A stretch of 64,000 bases of DNA from Symbiodinium natans. Taxonomy: Eukaryota; Sar; Dinophyceae; Suessiales; Symbiodiniaceae. Shown here in pieces: positions 20,620-31,133 of this stretch (position 1 is the first letter of the stretch; each line of letters begins with the position of its first letter). The notes under the pieces are model-generated. The model was not told the origin of the DNA, made no database searches, and saw only the letters and a list, made by a program, of their open reading frames with translations. Both the position numbers and the translations under genes were made by a program. The stretch lies in the NCBI GenBank assembly GCA_905221605.1, contig CAJNDS010000003.1, forward strand, positions 688,501 to 752,500, written 5' to 3'.

Positions 20620-22741
20620 GTTGGGTTTAGGGTTCAGGGTTCAGGGTTCAGGGTTTATGGTTTAGGGTTTAGGGTTTAGGGTTTAGGGTTTAGGGTTTAG
20701 GGTTTAGGGTTTAGGGTTTAGGCTTTAGGCTTTAGGGTTTAGGGTTTAGGGTTTAGGGTTTAGGGTTTAGGGTTTAGGGTTAGGGTTTTAGGACTCTAAG
20801 GATCGCAAGGGCTTTAAGGACGTAGTGTTTGTTGTTTTTTCAGGTTTTCATGTTCTGCGCCGCCCTCAGAAGTAGGGCAGGATGTGCCTGTAGAGGTTTA
20901 GGCTCGAAATGTTTAATGGATGCTCTTAGGGCGTCAGGTCAAGGGGTCCTAAGTGAATCCTGCAGGATGCCGTATATGGGGGTTTAGGGTTTAGGGTTTA
21001 GGGTTTAGGGTTTAGGGTTTAGGGTTTAGGGTTTAGGGTTTAGGGTTTAGGGTTTAGGGTTTAGGGTTTACGATAATAAGGGTACCTTCTTGGGGTCCTT
21101 ATCATAAGGGGCTCTCACTATTTGGGGGTCTATGCCAGGGGTCCCTGATTATCACAAACTCCCACATAATTTTCAGGCATTTTTTTTCCAAAACCCAAGA
21201 CAAGCCGGAAGACCCAGAGGTTTGGGGGTTTTAGGGGCTTAGGGTTTTGGGGGGTGGGGGGTTTAAGTAGGGGTGTGGGGTGCTTAGGGGGAACTGCTTA
21301 GCACCCAGCCTTCTTGCAGGGCCGGGAAACGCCCAGCCGGGCGCCTCAGGGGAAGGGTTTAGGGTTTGGGGTTTGGGGTTTGGGGGCTAGGGTTTGGGGT
21401 TTACGGTTAGGGTTTACGGTTTAGGGCCAAGCACAAGTTCCCTAAGCCCTAGGCTCTGAAGCCTGAACCCTCTTGCGACCCTCAGTTCCCAACCCCAAAG
21501 GTTTAGGGTTTAGGGTTTGGGGTTTAGGGTTTAGGGTTTGCCGGAAAATTTCCCATGGGCATATTGCTGCATTAAGGGAACCCTAAGCCCTAAACCCTAA
21601 ACCCCAATTGAACCCTAAACCCTAAACTTATGAACCCTAAACCCATGGACCCTAAACTAATGAGAGCCCACTCTCCGAGCAGCTCTAGGAAAGGCACCAA
21701 GCAAAGATGCTGATGACAGGTACCGACACACCTTGAGACCCGAACCTCTAAAACCTTGCCCTGGCCGAGGTGACGACAAGATGTATGTGGGGGCCAATGC
21801 CTCACTTGCCGCCGAAGCAATAGTTGAGGGTCTACAGTAAACCCCTAAAAGTTGGAAACCTTTTAAGGACAAATAGTGCTGGGATTCCCTATACTTGACT
21901 CTTGGGATTGAGGCTATTGAGTTTGCAGTTTTTTGGCTTCTCTATAGGGTTTAATGTCCAGGGTTTCGGGTTTAGGCTTCCAGGGTCTGAGGTCGCTACG
22001 GTTTCAGGGCTTGGCAGCTTCATGCTGCGTGCGTTAGTGTTGCAGCGTGTTGCCTTTGAAAGTCCTGGTTGACGTGCGTCTTGGCCTTGTTACCGTAAAC
22101 GCAACCCTGAAAGTTAAACCCTATATATAAGCCCTAATCCCGAAACCCAACACCCTAAAACCCCGAAACCCTGAATCCCAAGCCTTGTTGATGCAGGGGC
22201 TATGCCAAGTACTGTTTGTCCTTCAGGACGGGCTCAAGGGTACGTATAAACCCCAATTCTGGCTGTACTTGTAACCTACTTAGGGACTTCGGGGTCTGAT
22301 AAGTATAAACCCTAAACCCTAAATCCTTAACCATACAGCTATAATTGTGGTTATCAGTACCCGTGAACCTCCAAAGAGGGGGGGTGGAAGAACATCTGAG
22401 TTTGCTGGGCTTGGCATTGGCGGGCCTTCGGAGTTTTGGAGGGCTTCGGGTTTATAGGGTCCAAGGTTTAGGGCTTAGGGTTTAGGGCTTAGGGTTTAGG
22501 GCTTAGGGTTCGGGTTTAGGTCCCTAAACCGTAAACCGTAAACCCTAAGCGCTAAACCCTAAATCCTAAACCCTAAGTTCCAGAATTCGAAGCTTGGAGT
22601 TTTGAAGCCCTAAACCCTTTAACCCCTACACCCCAAAACCCCTAAGTCCCCAAGCCTCTGAGACCATAAACCTGCCGGTTTGGGTTTAGGGTTTAGCGTT
22701 TACGGCTTTCGGTTCAGGGTTTAGGGTTTAGGGGTTGGGGT

Positions 22742-22780
<39 letters not shown>

Positions 22781-22888
22781 GGTTTAGGGTTTAGGGTTTA
22801 GGGTTTAGGGTTTAGGGTTTAGGGTTTAGGGTTTAGGGTTTAGGGTTTAGGGTTTAGGGTGTACGCCCTAAGCCCTAAGCCGCACGAG
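20620..22888. repeat. Long intron-like interval, several telomere-word blocks
   Basis: TTTAGGG blocks lie at 20,632-20,790, 20,985-21,072, 21,500-21,540 and 22,680-22,860. CCCTAAA-type words lie near 21,585-21,655 and 22,305-22,330. The 21,660-21,870 stretch is non-repetitive but shows no exon that I can defend. Confidence 0.65.
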
Positions 22889-22925
22889 GATCGCGTGAAG
22901 CTGAAGGGCCCACCTGTTCGCTTCG
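22889..22925 (+). CDS. Candidate micro-exon
   Basis: Acceptor CACGAG lies before 22889 and donor GTGAGG at 22926. The frame reads DRVKLKGPPVRF. At 37 nt it rests on strong splice signals and GC content only. Confidence 0.4.
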
Positions 22926-24009
22926 GTGAGGCCTGCGGATTTTGGGGAGGGGTTGCAGGGCTCCAGGGCTTGAGGGCGTGAGGGCTTTGAGGGCTAGGTT
23001 TAGGGTTTAGGGTTTTTCGGGTTTACTGGGTTTTAGGGTTTAGGGTTTTAGGGTTTAGGGTTTAGGGTTTAGGGTTGAGGGTTGAGGGTTGAGGGTTGAG
23101 GGTTTAGGGTGTATAGGGCTTGGAGTGCAGAGTTCAGCCCTGAACCCTGAACCCTCAAACCTAAACCACTTCGATGCGGGGTTTGGGCTTCGGAGATTCA
23201 GGGCTGAAGTTTGGGGTTTTAGAGTGCGGGCTATAATGTGTGTGCATTATATATATATATATGTATGTATACGTATATGTATATATATATATATATGTAT
23301 ATACGTGTATGGTGCATAAAGGTGCTGGTGGGCAGGTCTAGGGCTTCGGGTTCGAGGTTTAAGGGTTTGACGTCCTTGCGCTGAGCTTTCTTAAAGTGCC
23401 CGGCAAAGCGGGCCTCAGGACAGGCACGGGTTGAATATGTCGCAGGCCCAAAGCGACATAGGTGTTGATGTGAATGATTTTCCCTTTGTGGGTGCCCTTC
23501 TGGCTGTGGACTCCCCACACAGTTTCGGGTAGAGAGAAAAGGACGCTGATTTAGGTCAACCCCCCCACCCACCCACATCCGGGATTTGCTGCTTGACCTG
23601 CTCTCGCACGATGTCTTCTGCAGCCTTTTTTAAAGCAACTCGTTTAGCGCTGTCCGGCAAAAACTGCCACAGCGAAGAGGGTTGCAGCAGCATGGTAGGT
23701 TGCAGGGGCACTATGGGCTTTGCCGCTCCTGACACCTAGGCCCTAAACCCCCTAGCCCGGCACACCCCTCAACCCTACGTAGCCCAAGCCCCTGGCACAT
23801 CTACGCAATGGACCTCTCAGTCAGCCAACCCCCCTAAGGCCAACGGCCTTGCTACTCCTTTAAAAGAAGACCATCTGGTGTGTAGGGTTTAGGGTTTAGG
23901 GTTTAGGGTTTAGGGTTTAGGGTTTAGGCTTTAGGCTTTAGGCTTTAGGCTTTAGGCTTTAGGCTTTAGGGTTTAGGGTTTAGGGTTTAGGGTTTAGGGT
24001 TTGGTGCAG
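22926..24009. repeat. Intron-like interval with AT microsatellite
   Basis: TTTAGGG and TTGAGGG words fill 22,995-23,110. An (AT)n/(ATGT)n microsatellite lies at 23,247-23,307. The minus strand of 23,330-23,570 is open but I see no support for coding. TTTAGGG with a TTTAGGC variant block fills 23,885-24,003. Confidence 0.6.
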
Positions 24010-24125
24010 GTTGTTTTGAGAAAGCCTGCTGGTTCCGCGCCATGACATCGACGCTGGTGCATGTCAGTGATGACGCCATGCGGACCATCCAAAATCTCCA
24101 GGCAGGGATGCCTCATTTAAAAAGG
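24010..24125 (+). CDS. Candidate exon
   Basis: Acceptor GGTGCAG ends at 24009 and donor GTTTAGGG begins at 24126. The frame reads CFEKACWFRAMTSTLVHVSD and then DAMRTIQNLQAG, which looks like a folded or helical segment rather than a linker. It is one of the longer exons in this region. Unusually, TTTAGGG lies on both sides. Family not recognised. Confidence 0.55.
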
Positions 24126-25321
24126 GTTTAGGGTTTAGGGTTCAGGGTTCAGGGTTCAGGGTTTAGGGTTTAGGGTTTAGGGTTTAGGGTCTAACGGGGC
24201 TTTCAAAGGGCACTCGATTCGGTGTTGCGAGATGTTGCAAGTTGGCCAGGCCTTGCCTCAAGCCCTAAACCCTGACCTTTTACCCTGAACCATAAGCCCC
24301 AAAACCCCAAAACCCCAAAACCCCAAAACCCCAAAACCCCAAAACCCCAAAACCCCAAAACCCCAAAATCCCAAAATCCCAAAACCCCAAAACCCCAAAA
24401 CCCCAAAACCCCAAAACCCCAAAACCCCAAAACCCCACAACCCCAAAACCCCAAAACCCCAAACCCCCAAAACCCCAAGACCCCAAGACCCCAAGACCCC
24501 AAGACCCCAAGACCCCAAGACCCCAAGACCCCAAGACCCCAAACCCTAAAGCCAGCTCCGCCTCCCATTTGCATCAGAGCCTGATGCCGGGCCCACACTT
24601 GTCATGTGCCAAAGCTGCGAAAAAGTCAAACTGGGAGGGTTTTAGGGCTTAGGGGATTAGGCTTTAGGGTTTAGGGTGGATTGGGGTTTAGGGTTTAGGG
24701 TTTAGGGTTTAGGATTTAGGGTTTAGGGTTTAGGGATTAGGGTTTGGGGTTTAGGGTTTAGGGTTTAGGGTTTAGGGTTTAGGGCTTGGGATACCCCCGG
24801 AAAGCGTGAGACACCCTCAGCATTCCGCAGGCCTTCTCGTACATCCCAAGGCCAAGCGAGGTGCCCCAGCCAAGCCGCCATAAACCGCAAACCTCTACTG
24901 CTTTATAATGCCCTAACACCAGAGTATGGTTAAAGGCAGCCCCCCCCCCCCCCCCCCCGAAGACCCCTAAACCAACCCCTAAACCTCCGAAAAAACTCCA
25001 AATCTTCAAGTCCACAACTCTAGACCCTAAACCCGAAAGCCTGAACCCTAAACTCTAACCCCCCCCCCCCCCCCATCCCTATAACCCTAAACTCTTGAAT
25101 CCTATGAACCCTAAAACCCTAGACTGTAAACCCCTAAGCCTCAACCCTAAACCCCTATGAACCCTAAACCCCTGAGCCCTAAACCCCTAAACCCCTAAAC
25201 CCCTAAACCCCTAAACCCCTAAACCCCTAAACCCCTAAACCCCTCACCCCTAAAACCCTAAACCCTAAACCCTAAACCCTAAACCCTAAACCCTAAACCC
25301 TAAACCCTAAACCCCTCTGAG
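24126..25321. repeat. Intron-like interval with CCCCAAAA and CCCCAAGA blocks
   Basis: TTTAGGG follows the donor. From 24,297 to 24,475 the word is CCCCAAAA (8 bp, about 20 copies), then CCCCAAGA (about 9 copies) to 24,545. TTTAGGG recurs at 24,660-24,785. CCCCTAAA/CCCTAAA fills 25,150-25,312. Poly-C runs lie near 24,940 and 25,060. Confidence 0.75.
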
Positions 25322-25374
25322 CCCTCGACTGCCTTGGAGGCCAAGCTGCGACGCGCCTCACAGCAGGCCAGGGA
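25322..25374 (+). CDS. Candidate exon, coiled-coil-like
   Basis: The frame reads STALEAKLRRASQQARE, a charged amphipathic helix. The 3' edge is unclear: this frame meets TAG at 25,381 and no convincing GT precedes it. CCCTAAA lies on the left and TTTAGGG from 25,420 on the right. Confidence 0.45.
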
Positions 25375-25998
25375 GGGGCCCTAGTCTCCGAGCCTAAAGG
25401 TGGCCAATTGGCCTTGGGGGTTTAGGGTTTAGGGTTTAGGGTTTAGTGTTTAGGGTTTAGGGTTTAGGGTTTGGGGTTTAGGGTGTAGGGTGTAGGGTGT
25501 AGGGTTTGGGGTTCGGGGGTTTGGGGTTTAGGGTTTTCGGGTTCGCCTTTTTGGTCTGGGGTGTTGGGCTTAGGCTTAGGGTTTAGGGCTCCATGGTTTG
25601 GGGTTGAGGGTTTAGGGTTTAGGGTTTAGGGTTTAGGGTTTAGGGCTCAAATGTCTTGAAGGATGATGCAGCCGACGGGTGGGCCACTGGGCCCTAAACC
25701 CTAAACTTCCTGAAGCTCTAGCCCTAAACCCCAAACCCTAAACCCCAAACCCCAAACCCTGAACCCGAAGCCCCAAGCCCTAAACCCTAAACCCTAAACC
25801 CCAAGCCCTAAACCCTAAACCCTGCTAAGCCCCCCCCCTAAACCAGCCCCCATGAGCCTTTCAAGTCTTTGTGGTACTTTACCGTAACTTTAGATCCTTA
25901 CCCTTTTTGGGTTTATTGGGTTTCTTAATAAGGTAACTAAACCCTAAACCCTAAACCCTAAACCCTAAACCCTAAACCCTAAACCCTCCTAAGTGCAG
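25375..25998. repeat. Intron-like interval
   Basis: TTTAGGG words fill 25,420-25,640. CCCTAAA/CCCCAAA words lie at 25,695-25,830 and 25,937-25,985. Confidence 0.65.
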
Positions 25999-26068
25999 CC
26001 AAGAAGTGGAGGTGTCTGCCTCGAAGCAGAGCGTGCGAAGTGCAGAGGCCGCCCCCACCTTGGGGGGA
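25999..26068 (+). CDS. Candidate exon
   Basis: Acceptor AAGTGCAG ends at 25998 and the donor GTTTAGGG starts at 26069. The frame reads QEVEVSASKQSVRSAEAAPT. It stands between clean CCCTAAA and TTTAGGG arrays. A hydrophilic, possibly helical segment. Confidence 0.55.
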
Positions 26069-27346
26069 GTTTAGGGTTTAGGGTTTAGGGTTTAGGGTTT
26101 AGGGTTTAGGGTTTAGGGTTTAGGGTTTAGGGTTTAGGGGCTTAGGGGTTTAGGGTTTTGGGTCTAGGAGGTTTAGGGCTTGTAGGGTCTAGGGGTTTAG
26201 AGGCTCAGGGTTTTAGGGGTCTATCTAGGGGTTCTACCTCGGACCCTTAAGGTTGTACCCTTGCGTTTTGGGGACCCCTTTGAAAGATCCTTAGGGTAGT
26301 CTAAGGGCCATATTCGGAGTACATTAGGGGGAACCTTTGGGGGTACAAACCTCCATTTCGAGTCTTTATCCCTTGAGTCTGGGGTTTAAGGGTTTAGGGG
26401 GTTTAGGGTTCAGGGTTCAGGGTTCAGGGTTTAGGGTTTAGGGTTTAGGGTTTAGGGTTTAGGGTTTAGGGTTTAGGGTAGGCTTCGTCGAGATCCGGTG
26501 GTTCTGAAGAAGGTGAACCTCCGGGATTGGGGCGGGTCGAAGTCTCAACCGGGGGTTTGAAGCGCTAAACCCTAAACCCGAAACCCTAAACCCTAAACCT
26601 TAAACCCTAATCCCTAAACCCTAAACCCTAAACCCTAAACCCCTAGACCCTAAATCGTGTAAATCCCAAAGGAGAGGGATCATTTTGTAGAGCACTGGCT
26701 CTGTGTGTCCTACACCCGAAACGCTTGCTAGGTCCCCGGATCTTCAAGTAACAAGTATAACCATCTTTTGTCCCCAGCTTCGCATTCCGGCATGTGTTCC
26801 GAGGCTTCAGGGCTTAGGGCTTAGAAGGACTCAAGAAGATCCCCCCCCCACCCCCCGCCCCCGCCCCCCGCCCCCCGCCCCCCGCCCCCCGCCCCCCGTT
26901 CAGATGAAGCGCGAAGCCCTACCTAGCTGCCCAGCCCAGGTACTTGCTTGGGATGGTTGGGGGATGTAGGTTTTGGGTCTTAGGGTTGGAAGTAAATCAA
27001 GCCCTAAATCCTAAACCATCAAAGCTCTATCTCGAAGGACCTCCTGAGCCGCAAGCCCTGTAAGCCCCGTAAGAAGCCCCCCCAGAAAAGCCTTTTAGAG
27101 GTTTTAGGGCTTGGTTAGGGTTTTAGGGCTTTCGGGCTTGAGGGTTTTCAGTGTTTCGCGATCAAGGGTTTAAGGTTTTTTTGATGTTTGGAGTGGAGCC
27201 CCCTAAACCCTAAACCCTAAACCCCTAAACCCCTAAACCCGTAAACCCGTAAACCCTAAAGCCCTAAAGCCCTAAAGCCCTAAAACCCTAGAAACCCTAG
27301 AAACCCTAAAACCCTAAAACCCTAAACCCTAAACCACGCTGCGCAG
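26069..27346. repeat. Intron-like interval containing module copy 2
   Basis: Ten TTTAGGG copies follow the donor. A TTTAGGG block at 26,395-26,480 and CCCTAAA at 26,560-26,650 enclose an 80-nt GC-rich spacer in which one frame is open. A (CCCCCGC)n tract lies at 26,842-26,898. CCCTAAA/CCCTAAAG words lie at 27,200-27,330. Confidence 0.65.
26225..26360. repeat. Dispersed mid-intron module, copy 2
   Basis: TTCTACCTCGGACCC, TTTTGGGGACCCC, GGGCCATATTCGGAGTACAT and GGGGGTACA occur in the same order as in 14,285-14,440, diverged by substitutions and small gaps. Confidence 0.5.
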
Positions 27347-27427
27347 GTGCAGAAGCAGGGTCAGTTGCGGGCGTTCAAGGCCCAGGTGGCGAAGCAGCAG
27401 GCTTTCGGGAGCGGAAGCACTTTGGGA
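27347..27427 (+). CDS. Candidate exon, Gln-rich helix
   Basis: Acceptor CTGCGCAG ends at 27346 and the donor GTTTGGG starts at 27428. The 27 codons in phase 0 at both ends read VQKQGQLRAFKAQVAKQQAF, then GSGSTLG. Composition suggests the start of a coiled coil. Confidence 0.6.
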
Positions 27428-27908
27428 GTTTGGGACCCTAAACCCTAAACCCTAAACCATAAACCCTAAACCCTAAACCCTAAACCCTAAACCTGGATTT
27501 AGGGCTTGGAAAAAGCCCTATCCAGACCAGCCACCAAAGCCGCCAAACCCTAAGCCCCGAAGCCCCCAAAAACGCGAAGCCCCAAAGGCCCTGAACCTAA
27601 ACCCCCCTAAACCCCTAAACCCCTAAACCCCTAAACCCCTAAACCCCTAAACCCCTAAACCCCTAAACCCCTAAACCCCTAAACACCTAAACCCCTAAAC
27701 CCCTAAACCCCTAAACCCCTAAACCCCTAAACCCCTAAACCCCTAAACCCCTAAACCCCTAAACCCCTAAACCCCTGAACCCCTGAACCCCTGAACCCCT
27801 GAACCCCTGAACCCCTGAACCCCTGAACCCCTGAACCCCTGAACCCCTGAACCCCTGAACCCTAAACCCTAAACCCTAAACCCTAAACCCTAAACCCTAA
27901 ACCCTAAG
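27428..27908. repeat. Intron-like interval, CCCCTAAA and CCCCTGAA blocks
   Basis: An 8-bp unit CCCCTAAA is repeated about 22 times from 27,603. It switches sharply to CCCCTGAA (about 11 copies) at 27,774, then to CCCTAAA up to the acceptor CCCTAAG, where the repeat word itself supplies the AG. Confidence 0.85.
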
Positions 27909-27992
27909 CTGAGAGAGGAGACGGCCGCCAAACTGCAGCGGGCCTATTCGGAGCGCGAGGCCGCCACTAGCCACCTCCGAGGGCCTTCAGGG
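27909..27992 (+). CDS. Candidate exon, coiled coil
   Basis: The acceptor is the last CCCTAAG word and the donor is GTTTAGGG at 27993. The 28 codons in phase 0 at both ends read LREETAAKLQRAYSEREAAT and then SHLRGPS. It is a strongly charged heptad-like helix. Confidence 0.65.
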
Positions 27993-28317
27993 GTTTAGGG
28001 GCTTGGGGTTTAGGGTTTAGGGTTTGGGGGGTTTAGGGTTTAGGGTTTAGGGTTTAGGGTTTAGGGTTTAGGGTTTAGGGTTTAGGGTTTAGGGGTTCGT
28101 GTTTAGGGGCTTAGGGGTTTAGGGGCTTCGGGGCTGAGGAGTTGAGGAGGGGTTTGGGAGGTTGGTGTTTAGGTTTTCAGGGATTAATTTGAGGTTGAGA
28201 GGGCTTCAGGATGCTCTGGTGGTTTAGGAAGGGTTCTGGGTTTGGGGTTTAGGGTTTAGGGTTTAGGGTCTGAGGGTTGAAGGCAAGTGCGCTCCTGCAT
28301 GTTGCGGGGGAGCCGAG

Positions 28318-28371
28318 GATCGAAAGTACACGGAGCAGCTGCTCATGGAGCTCAAGTCCTACCAGCCACTT
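28318..28371 (+). CDS. Candidate exon, coiled coil
   Basis: Acceptor GCCGAG ends at 28317. A GC donor (GCTTCTATG) after 28371 keeps phase 0, matching both neighbours. The frame reads DRKYTEQLLMELKSYQ. A TTTAGGG block (28,003-28,100) and spacer lie upstream, with no CCCTAAA block, so this flank order is atypical. Confidence 0.5.
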
Positions 28372-29814
28372 GCTTCTATGAGAGGCAACCAAAATGGCTA
28401 GGGAAGCTCTTTTGGGGCATTTTGTATTTTCACTTCTTGGGTTTAAGAGGATCATATTCGGGAGTATTTTTCAGAGGGTCTTAAGGACCATCCTAGATAA
28501 GCCCTGAAGAGAATAGGGCTCCTGTCGGATCCGAAGGGTTTAGGGTTCATAGGATTTCGGCTCAAGGGTTTAGGGCAAACTCCTTAAACCCTAAACCCGT
28601 CGACTTTCCGCCGCAGGGGTTCAGGGCGTAGGAGAGGAGGTGTTTGGGGCTTGCAAGGCGTTGGGGTGTTAAGGTTCGGGTGAGGACCCTGTGAGCCCAC
28701 GTAAGCCCCAAACCCTAAAACTCTACGCCCCAAAACCCTGGGGAATTTGCTTGGGTCTTGGGAGCTGGGAATCGAGATCTTAGGGTTTAGGATAAGGGTC
28801 TGGCCCTACAACCCCACATCCCTAGAGTCCTGCAGGCTTAGGGGTTGAGGATATGATGCCCATAGGCTGTACGGACTCTCTTCTGTCATGTACCTCCGAT
28901 CACAACCCTGCAATTATAGTTCGTCTACGCCGGCATGTCAGCTATCTTTCACCCCCGAGAGCCTTCAAGCACAACCCTAACCCTCTCAAGTGGCTTGCAA
29001 CTTCTCCAGGCTGCGGGTTACCTCTCCCCCAAAAGCAAACCTTGAACTCTCAACCCTAAAACCCTGAACACTAAACCCTGAACGCTAAACCCTAAACCTT
29101 AGACCTTAACCCCAAGCCCTAAACCCTGAACCCTAAACCCTAAACCCTAAACCCTAAACCCTAAACCCTAAACCCTGAACCCTAAACCCTAAAACCCTGA
29201 ACCCTAAACCCAAGACCCCGACTGCGCCCCGTCTGATTTTTTCTAGGTCTCGATGCGGAAACTTTGAACCCGAAACTCGCAACCCTAATTCCCTAGACCC
29301 TGAAACCCTAACTACAACCCTAAAACCCTAAACCCGAAACCCTAAAACCCTAATTTTTAAGACCCTAAACGCTAAAGCCCTAAACCCTAGGCCTGAAAAC
29401 CCGAAAGTTCGAAACCCCGAAGCTTTGACACCCTAACCCTAAACCCTAAACTCTCAAACCTAGGCCCGAAAACCCTAAACCCTAAACCCTAAGCCCTAAA
29501 CCGCCTAAACCCTAGACCAAGAAGGTCGGAGCTTGCCTCGGCGCAGGAGCACCAGGCGAGAACCCCAAGCATCCCCAAACCTAAAAGCCCAACTTCAACC
29601 CCAAAACCCTGAAACCCCAACCCCCAAACCCCCAAACCCCCAAACCCCGAAACCCCGAAACCCCGAAACCACCCAAAGCCCCCCAAGCCCCCCAAACCAC
29701 TAAACCCCAAACCCTAGACCCTAAACCCTAAACCCTAAACTCTAAACCCTAAACCCTAAACCCTAAACCCTAAACCCTAAACCCTAAACCCGAAACCCTA
29801 AGCCGCTTTTCCAG
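28372..29814. repeat. Intron-like interval, mostly CCCTAAA-type words
   Basis: The 28,372-28,980 part is mixed with no supported exon. From 29,050 to 29,800 diverged CCCTAAA and CCCGAAA words dominate. They include a CCCCAAA/CCCCGAA patch at 29,620-29,700 and a clean CCCTAAA array at 29,715-29,800. Confidence 0.65.
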
Positions 29815-29880
29815 GAGCAGTTCCCGATCGAGCCCGAGGCGCACGCCATGGTCTGCCAGCAGCTCGAGGCGGCCCCGAAA
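29815..29880 (+). CDS. Candidate exon
   Basis: Acceptor CTTTTCCAG ends at 29814. A GC donor (GCTTTGGGG) at 29881 keeps phase 0 over 22 codons. The frame reads EQFPIEPEAHAMVCQQLEAA, then PK. CCCTAAA lies on the left and TTTAGGG on the right. Confidence 0.6.
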
Positions 29881-30577
29881 GCTTTGGGGTTTAGGGTTTA
29901 GGGTTTAGGGTTTAGGGTTTAGGGTTTAGGGTTTAGGGTTTAGGGTTTAGGATTTGGCGTTTTTTTGGGTTTAGGGTTTTTAGGGTTTAGGATTTAGAGT
30001 TTTTAGGGTGGGGGGTTTAGGGGGTGTTTCGGGTTTTTCAGGGTTTTAGTAACGGTTTCAGGTTTTTAGGTCTTTTTCTTTAGGGTTTTTTAGGGATTTT
30101 GATTTAGGGTTTTAGGGCTTAGGGTTTGGGGTTTAGGGCCTTGCCAAGGCCCTAAATCCCCAAGTTGGGGATTTAGGGTTCTGGGTGTGGGGGTTTAGGG
30201 ACCGACGCGTGCTCGATGGGGCCCTAAACCCAGGGAAGACCGTAGGCCACAAGCTGTCAAAGAAACTCGGAACCCTCCAAAACCCCTAAACCCTAAACCC
30301 AAAACCGAACTCGGAACCCCCTTGCCTTGGCACGCAACAGCGGGGTGAAAAGCTCCAAGAACCCATCCTCGAAAGCAACTCCACCCTAAACCCGGATGCC
30401 TGCACCCTCCAACCTACACCCTAAGGCACCCTAACCCCCAAACTCCAAACCCTAAACCCTAAACCCTAAACCCCAAACCCTAAACCCTAAACCCTACACC
30501 CTACACCCTACACCCTAAACCCTAAACCCTACACCCTACACCCTAAACCCTAAACCCTAAACCCTGAACTGCAAGAG
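29881..30577. repeat. Intron-like interval
   Basis: Nine TTTAGGG copies follow the donor. A TTTAGGG/TTTTAGGG stretch runs to 30,180. CCCTAAA, with CCCTACA variants, fills 30,440-30,560. Confidence 0.65.
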
Positions 30578-30638
30578 AACCTCCAGGCCGCCAGGTGCGA
30601 GCTTCGAGCCGAGGAGGCGTGCTCGGAGGAAGGGCGGG
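30578..30638 (+). CDS. Candidate exon, coiled coil
   Basis: Acceptor CAAGAG ends at 30577 and a GTTTATGG donor follows 30638. The frame reads NLQAARCELRAEEACSEEGR. The charged helix fits the neighbouring exons. It may start a few codons earlier. Confidence 0.55.
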
Positions 30639-31056
30639 GTTTATGGTTTCGGGTTTAGGGTTTGCGGTTTAGGGTTTAGGGTTTAGGGTTTCGGGTTTAG
30701 AGTTTAGAGTTTGGGGTTGTGATATGTTTCGGGAGCCCCTCAAAAAACCCTCTCAGCCTGCAACAGCCCTAACCCTAACACTTAAAACCCCTTGAAAAAC
30801 CCTGAAAACCCTGATTATATAAACCCTCAATCAACCCCAAAACTCTCTTCAAAAAAGACCCTTCAAGCGCTCGCAAGAAGTAAAACCCCCTTAACAACAC
30901 TTTAACAAAAGCCGACTAAACTAAGCCCTTAAGACACCCTGGAAAAAAGCTCTAAACACTCACACCCTTCCAAAACCATGAAACGACCCTTCAAAAGCTC
31001 ACACCCCCTTTAAACCATGAAAAGACCCTTTAAAAGCTCCCCAAAAAACGGCCAAG
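30639..31056. repeat. Intron-like interval
   Basis: TTTAGGG/TTTCGGG words lie to 30,715. Diverged C-rich words such as CCCTTCAAAAGCTC recur at 30,860-31,045. Confidence 0.55.
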
Positions 31057-31133
31057 GCCTCCAATGCCGCCCTGGCCTCGGAGCTCGTGGAGGCGGAGGC
31101 GGCCAGCGCTCGCAGAGTCGCCCGGACATTGGG
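31057..31133 (+). CDS. Candidate exon, Ala/Glu-rich helix
   Basis: Acceptor GCCAAG ends at 31056 and the donor is GTTTAGGG at 31134. The frame reads ASNAALASELVEAEAASARR and then VARTLG, an amphipathic coiled-coil-like helix with high third-position GC. Confidence 0.6.

Noticed and set aside
26482-26555. Extra exon in the spacer between TTTAGGG and CCCTAAA (LRRDPVVLKKVNLRDWG)
   Set aside because: The flank order is reversed relative to the other exons and no donor is evident, so it reads better as an intron spacer.
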